A stretch of DNA of 6,763 nucleotides from Candidatus Moraniibacteriota bacterium (GCA_030690925.1 JAUYFO010000084.1:1-6763); one strand, 5' to 3'; counted from the stretch's first letter, positions 1-5,750 are shown. Notes: generated from the sequence alone by a model not told the origin. Numbers and translations are program-made.

Positions 1-1
1 G

Positions 2-793
2 AAATTGACTGAACTTTTTGAGTTACTCACCAAGGAGAGTGGGTACTTTGATAGCTTGGCTGATGGGACGAGTGAAGGGGAAGTGCGCCAAGAAAACGTA
101 CGGGAATTGCTTTCCGTGGCTCAGAAGTTTAGTGATATGGACCTCCCTGTAGCACTCGAATATTTCTTGGAAGAAGTGGCTTTGGCTTCAGATACAGACA
201 CCATTAATCAAGAGAGTGAATCGGTGCACGTCATGACGGTGCACAGTGCCAAGGGCCTAGAATTTCCAGTCGTTTTTATCCTGGGCCTAGAAGAGGGAAT
301 CTTTCCTCACTCTCGGAGCGCTCTGTCACCGACCGAATTGGAAGAGGAGCGCCGACTCATGTATGTCGGTCTGACCCGCGCCAAGGAAAAAATCTGTTTG
401 CTCTACACCGAACAACGCACCATCTTTGGCTCCACTCAGGTCAACCCGCCCTCACGTTTCATAGCGGAGATCCCAAGTCATCTGATTGACGAGCAAGCAA
501 TGAAGCGCTCTGGCATGATGGGCAAGCGTCATTTCAAAAGATCATTCCATTCTTTTCCAGTGGCTTCCAAAAAGCTTTCTTTTGGAAAAATGGTGAAGCA
601 GGAGACTACGACGAGTGATGAAACACTATCACCACTTGCACCGGGTGATGTGCGGCCAGGGGATATGGTGGAGCACCCACAGTTTGGATCAGGCTTGATC
701 GTTTCGATTGCTGGGACACTGGCTACTATCGCTTTCAAGCGCTTCGGAGTCAAAAAGATGATGCTCGGTGTGGCACCGTTAAGAAGAGGATAA
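2..793 (+). CDS. uvrD: UvrD/PcrA-type superfamily 1 DNA helicase, C-terminal part
   Basis: ATP-driven 3'-5' DNA helicase used in nucleotide excision repair, mismatch repair or replication restart; cytoplasmic. Only about 263 residues are present. The family is usually about 700 residues long, so the Walker A and N-terminal motifs lie upstream of the window. Counting from the TTG at 5, helicase motif V is at about residues 74-93 (VHVMTVHSAKGLEFPVVF) and motif VI at about 114-128 (EERRLMYVGLTRAKE, with the arginine that contacts ATP). PSRFIAEIP at 149-157 is typical of the end of domain 2B/2A. After a variable, basic linker, residues about 217-262 (PGDMVEHPQFGSGLIV... to the end) match the small Tudor-like C-terminal domain of PcrA/UvrD, which binds RNA polymerase in characterised members. 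The reading frame is open to base 2, so the TTG at 5 is not a real start. The TAA stop lies inside an intergenic-type repeat. PcrA and UvrD cannot be told apart here. Confidence 0.95.
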   Translation, partial: KLTELFELLTKESGYFDSLADGTSEGEVRQENVRELLSVAQKFSDMDLPVALEYFLEEVALASDTDTINQESESVHVMTVHSAKGLEFPVVFILGLEEGIFPHSRSALSPTELEEERRLMYVGLTRAKEKICLLYTEQRTIFGSTQVNPPSRFIAEIPSHLIDEQAMKRSGMMGKRHFKRSFHSFPVASKKLSFGKMVKQETTTSDETLSPLAPGDVRPGDMVEHPQFGSGLIVSIAGTLATIAFKRFGVKKMMLGVAPLRRG

Positions 794-812
794 GTGATGC
801 ATGATGCAAGAT
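783..812 (+). repeat. GATA/TGAT-rich repeat, copy A (3' end of uvrD)
   Basis: A 30-base segment that starts in the last codons of uvrD and includes its TAA stop. It matches copy C (3698-3727) at 26 of 30 positions without gaps, beginning GAAGAGGATAAG in both. A further GATAAGAGAT follows at 810-819. It sits between convergent genes and has no T-run, so it is not an ordinary terminator. Confidence 0.6.
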
Positions 813-822
813 AAGAGATGTG

Positions 823-1197
823 CTACCTTGTCTTCATGATCAGTCCGGTGAGAATTTTATCTGTTTTTTCAAGTTGTACGTTGAAAGTATTTATCAAAGT
901 GGCATTTTTCACATAGCCGAGATCTTTGGCAATAAGAAATTGACTCTCTACTTCGAGTAGTGACCCCTTGGCTATCCAGAAAAAATGAATTCTGTCTTTT
1001 CCGCTTGGTCTTCCGTAACCTTCCGCGATGTTTGATGGTACAGACACTGCCGCTCGACGGATCTGATTTGTAAGAGCAAAAAGTTCTTCTTTAGGAAACC
1101 CTTTGCTTATCGTATAAACAAGGAGAGCCAGGCGATGTGCTTCTTGCCAAGCAAATAAATCTTGAAACTTTTTAATTTTTTCTTCCATGTTCCTCAT
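823..1197 (-). CDS. Four-helix-bundle protein of the 23S rRNA intervening-sequence (IVP/S23) family
   Basis: Small cytoplasmic helical protein of 124 residues, the usual length for the family. The family was named from ORFs inside 23S rRNA intervening sequences and is structurally related to Avd, the accessory protein of diversity-generating retroelements; its molecular function is not established. The hallmark block is present: FPKEELFALTNQIRRAAVSV followed by PSNIAEGYGR in the middle, then FFWIAKGSLLEVESQFLIA, where the conserved small and acidic residues pack helices 2-3. The ATG at 1197 is chosen because AGGA (1204-1207, minus strand) lies six bases upstream; a TTG at 1200 and an ATG at 1188 are alternatives. 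It lies 27 bases after xer on the same strand with no separate promoter visible, so it is probably co-transcribed. It is not inside an rRNA gene here. The Shine-Dalgarno sequence lies within repeat copy B, and the gene's two ends are bracketed by inverted copies of that repeat, so it may be a mobile or recently acquired cassette (inference). Confidence 0.85.
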   Translation of the reverse strand: MRNMEEKIKKFQDLFAWQEAHRLALLVYTISKGFPKEELFALTNQIRRAAVSVPSNIAEGYGRPSGKDRIHFFWIAKGSLLEVESQFLIAKDLGYVKNATLINTFNVQLEKTDKILTGLIMKTR

Positions 1198-1199
1198 CA

Positions 1200-1226
1200 A
1201 TTATCCTGTATCAATTATCTCTTATC
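1200..1226 (-). repeat. GATA/TGAT-rich repeat, copy B (3' end of xer)
   Basis: Read on the minus strand it begins GATAAGAGAT, overlapping the TGA stop of xer, and matches copy C (3704-3730) at 23 of 27 positions without gaps. It carries the probable ribosome binding site of the four-helix-bundle gene. With copy A it forms an inverted pair around that gene. Confidence 0.55.
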
Positions 1227-2187
1227 ACTTTCCCTCCCTCTTCTTCCGCTTGGCATGAAAGGCCTGGTGGATTTCTTTCAAATGTTCGTTGGTGACGTGG
1301 GTGTAGATTTGGGTGGTGGTGATTGAGGCGTGGCCGAGCATAGCCTGGACGCTGCGGATATCAGCCCCATTTATGAGCAAATCCGTGGCAAAACTATGAC
1401 GCAGAGTGTGGGGGTGGACATCCTTTACAATGCCGGCTTTGGTCGCGTAGTATTTGACGATGCGAGCCACACTGCGGGTGGTCAGGCGTTTGCTATCCCG
1501 TTTTCCCCCTTGGCGATTTACTAGGCCTTTTTTGGGATAGGAGATGAAGAGGGCTGGGTCGACATCGCCCCGGCTATCAAGTGACGCCTGGAGAGCGGCC
1601 TTGGCAGCAGGAGAAATAAAGACGATGCGCAGCTTGCGCCCCTTACCGCGAACGCTAAATTCTTCCTTTTCTAGGTTGACATGGACCTGGTCGAGGCTGA
1701 CCAGTTCCGAAACCCGCAATCCAGAGGAAAAAAGCAGCTCAAGCATGGCTCGGTCGCGTAGTACTTTGGGGGTGGTGCCGCTCGCCGCATCTAGCAGGCG
1801 CACAACCTCGTCATATTCCAGAAACTCGATCTGCCGGTCTTCGGCCTTGCCGACCTCGATCTTTTCCGCCGGAAGGACGAGGATATCCTGTTTGGACAGA
1901 TATTTGAGGAAAGTGCGCAGTACGATGGCGTGGTAGCTCTGGGTGTTCTTTTTCAGACTTTCACCCTGTCGGTTGAGGCGGCGATTCAGATAGAGGCGGT
2001 ATGTCCGGACCCGCGCGGCCGTGATATCGGCCGGAACTTCGATCTTTCCCCAGACAAAAAAGGACTGAAGGACCCGGGAGTAACTTTCCAGTGTCCGGTG
2101 GGAGCGGTCGAGTTCGATTTCTAGGTGTTCGCAGAAGCGTTTGGCTAGGGTTTCGATTTCATTTTTCGGTTTTTCGAAGAAGATCAT
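1225..2187 (-). CDS. xerD: Xer-family tyrosine recombinase (XerC/XerD-like)
   Basis: Site-specific recombinase that cuts and rejoins DNA through a 3'-phosphotyrosine; in most bacteria it resolves chromosome dimers at dif with FtsK. At 320 residues it is slightly longer than E. coli XerD (298). Residues about 11-97 form the N-terminal SAM-like core-binding domain, and about 120-305 the catalytic domain. The full catalytic set can be aligned to XerD: R158 (SSGLRVSEL), K182 (VRGKGRK), H260 and R263 (HPHTLRHSFA), H286 (MLGHASITTT) and nucleophile Y295 (QIYTHV). The C-terminus ends in a basic tail, KRKKREGK. The start is the ATG at 2187, with no clear Shine-Dalgarno sequence. A candidate extended -10 lies 24-32 bases upstream. 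The gene is first in a two-gene unit with the four-helix-bundle gene. If this is the genome's only Xer, it would act alone, like XerS, XerH or XerA. An integrase of an integrated element is the alternative, but no other element genes are visible. Confidence 0.92.
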   Translation of the reverse strand: MIFFEKPKNEIETLAKRFCEHLEIELDRSHRTLESYSRVLQSFFVWGKIEVPADITAARVRTYRLYLNRRLNRQGESLKKNTQSYHAIVLRTFLKYLSKQDILVLPAEKIEVGKAEDRQIEFLEYDEVVRLLDAASGTTPKVLRDRAMLELLFSSGLRVSELVSLDQVHVNLEKEEFSVRGKGRKLRIVFISPAAKAALQASLDSRGDVDPALFISYPKKGLVNRQGGKRDSKRLTTRSVARIVKYYATKAGIVKDVHPHTLRHSFATDLLINGADIRSVQAMLGHASITTTQIYTHVTNEHLKEIHQAFHAKRKKREGK

Positions 2188-2208
2188 AGAGCAACATGAG
2201 AAGACATA

Positions 2209-2240
2209 AACAGTATAACATGGGGCTGACTTATACAGTT
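2209..2240. repeat. dif-like inverted repeat upstream of xer
   Basis: Two 10-base arms, 2209-2218 and 2231-2240, are inverted copies at 9 of 10 positions (TTATACWGTT read outward from the centre), separated by 12 bases. The inner ends read ATAA...TTAT, as in Xer recombination sites, but dif sites have a central region of about 6 bases. The left arm contains the proposed xer -10. It could be an operator for autoregulation, an Xer-type binding site, or two chance AT-rich boxes. Confidence 0.4.
2212..2220 (-). promoter_or_regulatory. Candidate extended -10 promoter of xer
   Basis: On the minus strand TGTTATACT reads as TG-N-TATACT, an extended -10 with five of six bases of TATAAT. No convincing -35 lies 16-18 bases further upstream, as expected for the extended -10 class. 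The predicted start would leave a 5' leader of about 18 bases before the ATG at 2187, fitting the missing Shine-Dalgarno sequence. Confidence 0.45.
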
Positions 2241-2290
2241 ATATGGCGCTTCAGATAAGCCGTAAAACATAAAAATAGCTCTTTTTCTCC

Positions 2291-2319
2291 TTGACTTAGA
2301 CCTTGCCAAGAGGTATACT
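2291..2319 (+). promoter_or_regulatory. Strong sigma-70-type promoter for the LysM-CHAP gene
   Basis: TTGACT (2291-2296) and TATACT (2314-2319) are separated by an ideal 17-base spacer; each matches its consensus at five of six bases. Transcription should begin near 2326-2327. This leaves a leader of about 165 bases to the ATG at 2491 or about 277 bases to the GTG at 2604. Confidence 0.75.
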
Positions 2320-2332
2320 GACCTTTGTAAAA

Positions 2333-2406
2333 ATTAGGGGAAAGGCTGCGATGGACGTTTCTTGCTGAATTGTTTCAGCCGCTTCGTTCTCAGGGTTTTT
2401 CCTAAT
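2333..2406 (+). ncRNA. Candidate structured 5' leader RNA
   Basis: Starting about six bases after the predicted transcription start, 2333-2343 (ATTAGGGGAAA) can pair with 2396-2406 (TTTTTCCTAAT) over 11 uninterrupted base pairs, two of them G-U. This closes a 52-base interior. Inside, GCTGAA (2364-2369) and TTCAGC (2374-2379) form a 6-bp hairpin with a 4-base loop, or GGCTG (2344-2348) pairs with CAGCC (2376-2380); these two pairings exclude each other. A long closing helix with switchable interior stems is a riboswitch-like layout. I do not recognise a known class; I compared from memory with the c-di-AMP (ydaO), c-di-GMP and glycine riboswitches and saw no match. Function is unproven. Confidence 0.4.
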
Positions 2407-2453
2407 CGAAAGGCAGATGTTTTATTCGTACCAAGCTTTTCTTCACAAGCATC

Positions 2454-2489
2454 AAGGCGCGCCTTCCCCTTCTTGGGAAACGCCTTCCC
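2454..2489 (+). promoter_or_regulatory. Alternative hairpins just upstream of the ATG at 2491
   Basis: CGCCTTCCC occurs twice as a direct repeat (2460-2468 and 2481-2489) around GGGAA (2475-2479). GGGAA can pair with TTCCC on its left (2464-2468) or its right (2485-2489). AAGGCG (2454-2459) can also pair with CGCCTT (2481-2486) to enclose the left-hand hairpin. GGGAA is the only purine-rich ribosome-binding candidate ahead of the ATG at 2491, so pairing could hide or expose it. The stretch also contains the 12-base palindrome AAGGCGCGCCTT (2454-2465). Confidence 0.35.
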
Positions 2490-2490
2490 G

Positions 2491-2603
2491 ATGCCAAAGA
2501 AAAAAGAGACAATAGAGTCTCTCCGCCTGCTTTCCATACGCGCATTCACAAGTTCCAGATCCGCTTCCTTCAGTTTATCAAGGAAGTTTCTGGCTACCGA
2601 GCG
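2491..2603 (+). other. Probable displaced N-terminal coding region of the LysM-CHAP gene
   Basis: The reading frame of the LysM-CHAP gene is open back to 2406 but offers no ATG, GTG or TTG before 2604. Codons from about 2508 to 2603 in that frame look coding, with C/T/G-rich third positions, and read ...HKFQIRFLQFIKEVSGY, a basic amphipathic lead-in to the membrane segment. An ATG at 2491 is one frame off. It opens MPKKK across a run of six A (2500-2505). One extra A in that run would join this ATG to the hydrolase frame and add 38 residues. The cause could be a homopolymer sequencing error, a real frameshift, or slippage on the A tract. Confidence 0.5.
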
Positions 2604-3695
2604 GTGCGCCTCTTTCGGAGCTACTCCGCTTTTTCGATTGTAACTTCCAGTGCCCTCTTGGTTTCAGTTTCCAACTTCACCCAGGGCAAAGACTCGGAGA
2701 GCGTACTTTTTGGGTATATCAGTGGCGAGGGGTCATCGGCTGAGACGAGCCTTTCTCCCAAACACCGTATTGCGGCTCAGGTGAGCAAGAAACAGAACCT
2801 CTCTCTCGTGCCGCTTGCTACCGTGGCTGGTACGATTGACCCAGAACAGAAGGACGACACCTCACTTTTCGATATTCAGAATGGCTCCTTACAGAATCAG
2901 ATCATGCTTTCGTCCCAGGCAGGATCTTCTATTGCCAAGGACCCAGAGGAAGACGGCGGAGTCAAGATCTATACCGTTCAGGCTGGCGATACAGTCAGCG
3001 GTATTGCGGCCGAGAACAGTATTACGGTCAATACTATCCTGTGGGCTAACGATCTCGACAACGTTGACCAGATTAAACCGGGTGACCAGATCTTCATTCT
3101 GCCGGTAGCTGGGCTTTCCTATGCTGTCAAATCCGGAGACACGCTTGACTCTATCGCTACGACCTACAGAGCCGAGAAAGACAAGATTATCGCTTTCAAT
3201 GAGTTGCCAGCCAACGGCGAGATAGAGGTGGGGAGTGTCATTATCATTCCGGATGGCAGAAAAGAAGAGGCTCCCAAGCCCGCTAACTTGGACGGTGGTC
3301 TGGAACGGCGCCAGTATGCCACCTCGACTGGTGGGGCCGCTACTGATATTTCTTCCGGCTTCCGTAAGCTGGATGGCAAGGCGGGGACTGGCCACCGCTT
3401 CCCCTACGGCTACTGCACCTGGTATGTGGCACAGAAGCGCTATGTTCCTTGGAACGGTAACGCTGGTACTTGGCTCTACAAGGCCAAAGCGCTGGGCTAC
3501 AAGACAGGACGCACCCCAGCCGTGGGCTCGATTGTGGTGACGACGGAAAACCGTTTCTATGGCCATGTGGCACTGGTAGAAAAAGTAAGCGGTGGGATGA
3601 TCACGGTCAGCGAGATGAACTATGTCGGCTGGGGGAAAAAGAACTCCCGGACGCTTTCGGGATCCAGCCGAGTGATCAAGGGCTACATCTATTAG
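2604..3695 (+). CDS. Secreted LysM-CHAP peptidoglycan hydrolase
   Basis: Cell-wall enzyme predicted to cut peptidoglycan as an amidase or endopeptidase outside the membrane. From the GTG at 2604 it has 363 residues. A basic start and hydrophobic stretch (about 8-24) act as signal peptide or anchor, followed by a Ser/Gln-rich linker. LysM 1 is at about 121-168 (YTVQAGDTVSGIA... to PGDQIFILP) and LysM 2 at about 171-217 (YAVKSGDTLDSIA... to VGSVIIIPDG); these bind glycan N-acetylglucosamine. The CHAP domain at about 262-363 has catalytic Cys271 (YGYCTWYVA) and His321 (GHVALVEKV), with E337 or N339 (VSEMNYVG) as likely third residue, so it appears active. GTG 2604 has no good Shine-Dalgarno sequence (AGGAAG ends 17 bases upstream), and the true N-terminus probably lies upstream, at ATG 2491, separated by a frame break. 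It is transcribed from the promoter at 2291-2319 and ends ahead of a terminator. It could serve cell division or local wall opening for the secretion-type genes downstream; the sequence does not decide. Confidence 0.9.
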   Translation: MRLFRSYSAFSIVTSSALLVSVSNFTQGKDSESVLFGYISGEGSSAETSLSPKHRIAAQVSKKQNLSLVPLATVAGTIDPEQKDDTSLFDIQNGSLQNQIMLSSQAGSSIAKDPEEDGGVKIYTVQAGDTVSGIAAENSITVNTILWANDLDNVDQIKPGDQIFILPVAGLSYAVKSGDTLDSIATTYRAEKDKIIAFNELPANGEIEVGSVIIIPDGRKEEAPKPANLDGGLERRQYATSTGGAATDISSGFRKLDGKAGTGHRFPYGYCTWYVAQKRYVPWNGNAGTWLYKAKALGYKTGRTPAVGSIVVTTENRFYGHVALVEKVSGGMITVSEMNYVGWGKKNSRTLSGSSRVIKGYIY

Positions 3696-3697
3696 AA

Positions 3698-3727
3698 GAA
3701 GAGGATAAGAGATGAATGATACATGAT
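3698..3727 (+). repeat. GATA/TGAT-rich repeat, copy C (3' end of LysM-CHAP gene)
   Basis: It begins two bases after the TAG stop. It matches copy A at 26 of 30 positions and, from 3704, copy B at 23 of 27. It contains stop triplets in more than one frame and lies directly before the terminator, so it is transcribed at the 3' end of the hydrolase message. Confidence 0.6.
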
Positions 3728-3736
3728 GATAGAGAT

Positions 3737-3764
3737 AAAAAAGTTCGCGTAGGCGAGCTTTTTT
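3737..3764 (+). terminator. Intrinsic terminator after the LysM-CHAP gene
   Basis: AAAAAAGTTCGC (3737-3748) pairs with GCGAGCTTTTTT (3753-3764) over 12 bp including one G-U, with the four-base loop GTAG. The 3' arm ends in six T, followed by C and three more T. It separates the hydrolase transcript from the next gene. The A-run on the other side would also permit termination of transcripts entering from the right. Confidence 0.85.
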
Positions 3765-3779
3765 CTTTGCTCATTCCTG

Positions 3780-3788
3780 TGGTATAAT
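3780..3788 (+). promoter_or_regulatory. Extended -10 promoter for the VirB6-like gene
   Basis: TG-G-TATAAT: a perfect TATAAT at 3783-3788 preceded by the extended -10 TG. No good -35 is visible; its place falls in the T-run of the preceding terminator. Transcription should start near 3795, giving a leader of about 60 bases before the GTG at 3856. Confidence 0.7.
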
Positions 3789-3838
3789 ATCACTGGAATT
3801 TCTTTTGATTTTTCGTGTTTCGCTCTACCTGGCGCAGC

Positions 3839-3845
3839 AGGAGGG
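3839..3845 (+). promoter_or_regulatory. Ribosome binding site that decides the VirB6-like start
   Basis: AGGAGGG is a full anti-16S match, placed 10 bases before the in-frame GTG at 3856. The TTG at 3805 lies upstream of it and the ATG at 3865 is 19 bases away, so GTG 3856 fits best. Confidence 0.65.
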
Positions 3846-3855
3846 TCTTACTTTT

Positions 3856-5736
3856 GTGCGTAGTATGGTTTTTCTCAAAAACAAAAAACAAAACAAAGGG
3901 GTATTTGCTTTCGCTTTGGTTCTCTTTTCATCGGGGCTGTTTTTTCTTGGAAAAGTCAAAACAGCTTATGCGATAGCGCCCTTGGTTTGGGCTGGTATTG
4001 CTGCTGCTTCTTATTTTGGTATTGGTGCTGTTGCTGGGGATACGGTTTTAGGAGGGCTTAAGATCTTGCTTTACAGTGTTTTCACCGTGATCGGCTGGTT
4101 TGCTTCTATAGCGATTACTATGCTTGATTGGGCAGTGAACCCTGACTATATTTCTGGTCCTAGTGGTTTGCTGAATAGGGCTAGTGTTTACGTGATGTGG
4201 AAGTTCATCCGTGATTTTTTCAATCTCTTTTTCATCCTCACTCTCCTCTATACCGCTTTCACTATCGTCTTTCAGGTGGCCAAGGACTACAAGAAAACTC
4301 TGCTCAGCCTGGTACTGGCTGCCCTCTTTGTCAACTTCAGTTTTCCGATTACTCGAGTCATCATCGATGCTACCAATGTCCCTATGTACTATTTTGCCAA
4401 TCAGATGGGCTCTACTGGAACCAACAAGAGTATTCTTGGATCAGTTCTGAGTGCTTCACAAATTCAAGAAATTTTGATCCCTGGTAAATTGAAAGATACG
4501 GGAGTATCGCAACTGATTATGGCGATTATCTTTTTGTTTATTTTCTCTATTACGCTGCTGGTGTTAGCGGTGCTTTTTGTGGTGCGTTTGGCAGCCCTGG
4601 TCATTCTTCTTATTTTTGCTTCGGTGGGTTTTGCGGCATCCGTTATTCCTGGGATGCAGAAGTTTAGTGCACAGTGGTGGGAAAATCTTTGGAAATATGC
4701 TTTGTTCGGTCCCTCTGCTATGCTGATGCTTTTTGTAGCCACTCGTTTTTTTGCTGAAATTAGTTCTGACAATACCAAGGCACAATTTATAACTGCTGCT
4801 ACCACGAACTCTACTCCAGAAACCGTTGGTTTTATCAGTGCCATGGCTATGTTTTCTATTCCTATCATCATGCTGTGGTTTGCTATCGGCCTCGGTGGCT
4901 CCATGGCCATTGCCGGTGGCGCGGCAGTAACGGGCAAAGGAAAAGATTTTCTCAAATGGGCTGGGAGGAAAACGTATAGCAATACCCTTACGAGGGGCAT
5001 AGGGAAAGGTATCAAAGAGCGTGCGGAAAATAACAAGTATGCCAAGGTCTTGACTCCGAAGTTCTGGACCGAAGGGAGTAAGCAGCGGGAAGAAAGAATA
5101 TCCGGCAAGGTAGGCGGTGGTAAACCGGGCTATGATCGAGTGGTAGAAAACCAGCACAATAAGAAGGTGGCGGAGAATGAGAAGGAGATGGAAGAACTGC
5201 GGACGAGTGCTACAGCGCTTAAGCAGATGCTCGAACCTGCTAATAGCAGTAAACATAGTGCTGCAGAGAAAGAAGCGGCCGTTAATATTCTGGCCAAGAA
5301 AGAGCAGTTTAGCAATGCTAATGAGCTCCATGATGCCGTTGAGGCTATCAAGGCTTCCAACGCCAATCCTGGTGCCCAGAGAGAAAAAATCCTGGCGCTC
5401 GCGAAGAAGGCCAATGGAGATTCTCTTGATGGTATGAGTGAAGCTCAGTACAACAATATGGCGACAATGGGTCCTGACGTGAAGAAAGAGCTAGATAGGA
5501 AGCTCAAGACGAATGGTAAAACAAATGTTTTGGTGACGATTGAAATGGCTACTAATGGAGGTGATCGTACTCTTGCGGTTGATAGTATATTGAAGGGAAT
5601 GAAGACTGAGGATGTGGCCAAACAAGAATTGTTCCGGTCTGGCGGTGCCAATAAAGCTGCTGCCGATACTTATATGGCGTCAATCCGCGCTGTAAATCCT
5701 GATCGGTACCAGAAAATTCAAGCCGAGCTGCCATAA
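3856..5736 (+). CDS. VirB6/TrbL-like polytopic membrane protein with long soluble tail
   Basis: Likely inner-membrane channel-type component of a type IV secretion or related DNA/protein transport system. From GTG 3856 it has 626 residues; the frame is open upstream to a TTG at 3805, but only the GTG has a good ribosome site. A classical signal peptide comes first: basic KNKKQNK, a hydrophobic core, then a probable cut after VKTAYA near residue 39. About eight hydrophobic segments follow, roughly at 42-58, 64-90, 118-140, 147-165, 219-243, 245-264, 281-299 and 325-355. KKTLLSLVLAALFVNFSFPI within the fourth looks like the most family-specific part. Residues from about 360 to the end form a charged, helix-rich, Lys/Glu/Ala tail without Cys, presumably cytoplasmic. 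The family call rests on topology and on resemblance to VirB6/TrbL-type proteins I remember from Patescibacteria, not on a catalytic motif. It has its own promoter after a terminator, and the next gene starts 14 bases after its stop. Confidence 0.6.
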   Translation: MRSMVFLKNKKQNKGVFAFALVLFSSGLFFLGKVKTAYAIAPLVWAGIAAASYFGIGAVAGDTVLGGLKILLYSVFTVIGWFASIAITMLDWAVNPDYISGPSGLLNRASVYVMWKFIRDFFNLFFILTLLYTAFTIVFQVAKDYKKTLLSLVLAALFVNFSFPITRVIIDATNVPMYYFANQMGSTGTNKSILGSVLSASQIQEILIPGKLKDTGVSQLIMAIIFLFIFSITLLVLAVLFVVRLAALVILLIFASVGFAASVIPGMQKFSAQWWENLWKYALFGPSAMLMLFVATRFFAEISSDNTKAQFITAATTNSTPETVGFISAMAMFSIPIIMLWFAIGLGGSMAIAGGAAVTGKGKDFLKWAGRKTYSNTLTRGIGKGIKERAENNKYAKVLTPKFWTEGSKQREERISGKVGGGKPGYDRVVENQHNKKVAENEKEMEELRTSATALKQMLEPANSSKHSAAEKEAAVNILAKKEQFSNANELHDAVEAIKASNANPGAQREKILALAKKANGDSLDGMSEAQYNNMATMGPDVKKELDRKLKTNGKTNVLVTIEMATNGGDRTLAVDSILKGMKTEDVAKQELFRSGGANKAAADTYMASIRAVNPDRYQKIQAELP

Positions 5737-5750
5737 AATAAACGAATACT

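Noticed and set aside
823..1197. Avd protein of a diversity-generating retroelement
   Set aside because: Avd has a related fold, but there is no reverse transcriptase and no template/variable repeat pair in the window.
1225..1227. Use of TGA as a sense codon
   Set aside because: TGA ends xer at a normal protein length, with a stop-rich region following, and no supported frame contains an internal TGA.
2209..2240. A genuine chromosome-dimer resolution site (dif)
   Set aside because: The arm geometry is similar, but the 12-base centre is twice the usual length and the site lies inside a gene's promoter. It is reported only as dif-like.
2351..2368. Leader peptide ORF MDVSC with a purine-rich stretch upstream
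   Set aside because: Five codons with an ambiguous ribosome site, inside the proposed folded leader. There is no run of regulatory codons to indicate attenuation.
2889..3566. Long antisense frame (225 codons) opposite the LysM-CHAP gene
   Set aside because: It mirrors a strongly supported coding frame, has no domain signature, and has no promoter or ribosome site.
783..3730. CRISPR array
   Set aside because: The three repeats are imperfect, hundreds to thousands of bases apart, lie on both strands, and have no regular spacers or cas genes.
3805..3855. Extending the VirB6-like protein to TTG 3805
   Set aside because: The TTG lies only about 10 bases after the predicted transcription start and lacks a ribosome site. 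A full Shine-Dalgarno sequence lies inside this stretch, just ahead of GTG 3856.
4464..5331. Overlapping antisense frames opposite the VirB6-like gene
   Set aside because: Low-complexity translations from the reverse of a membrane-protein gene; they overlap each other and lack start signals.
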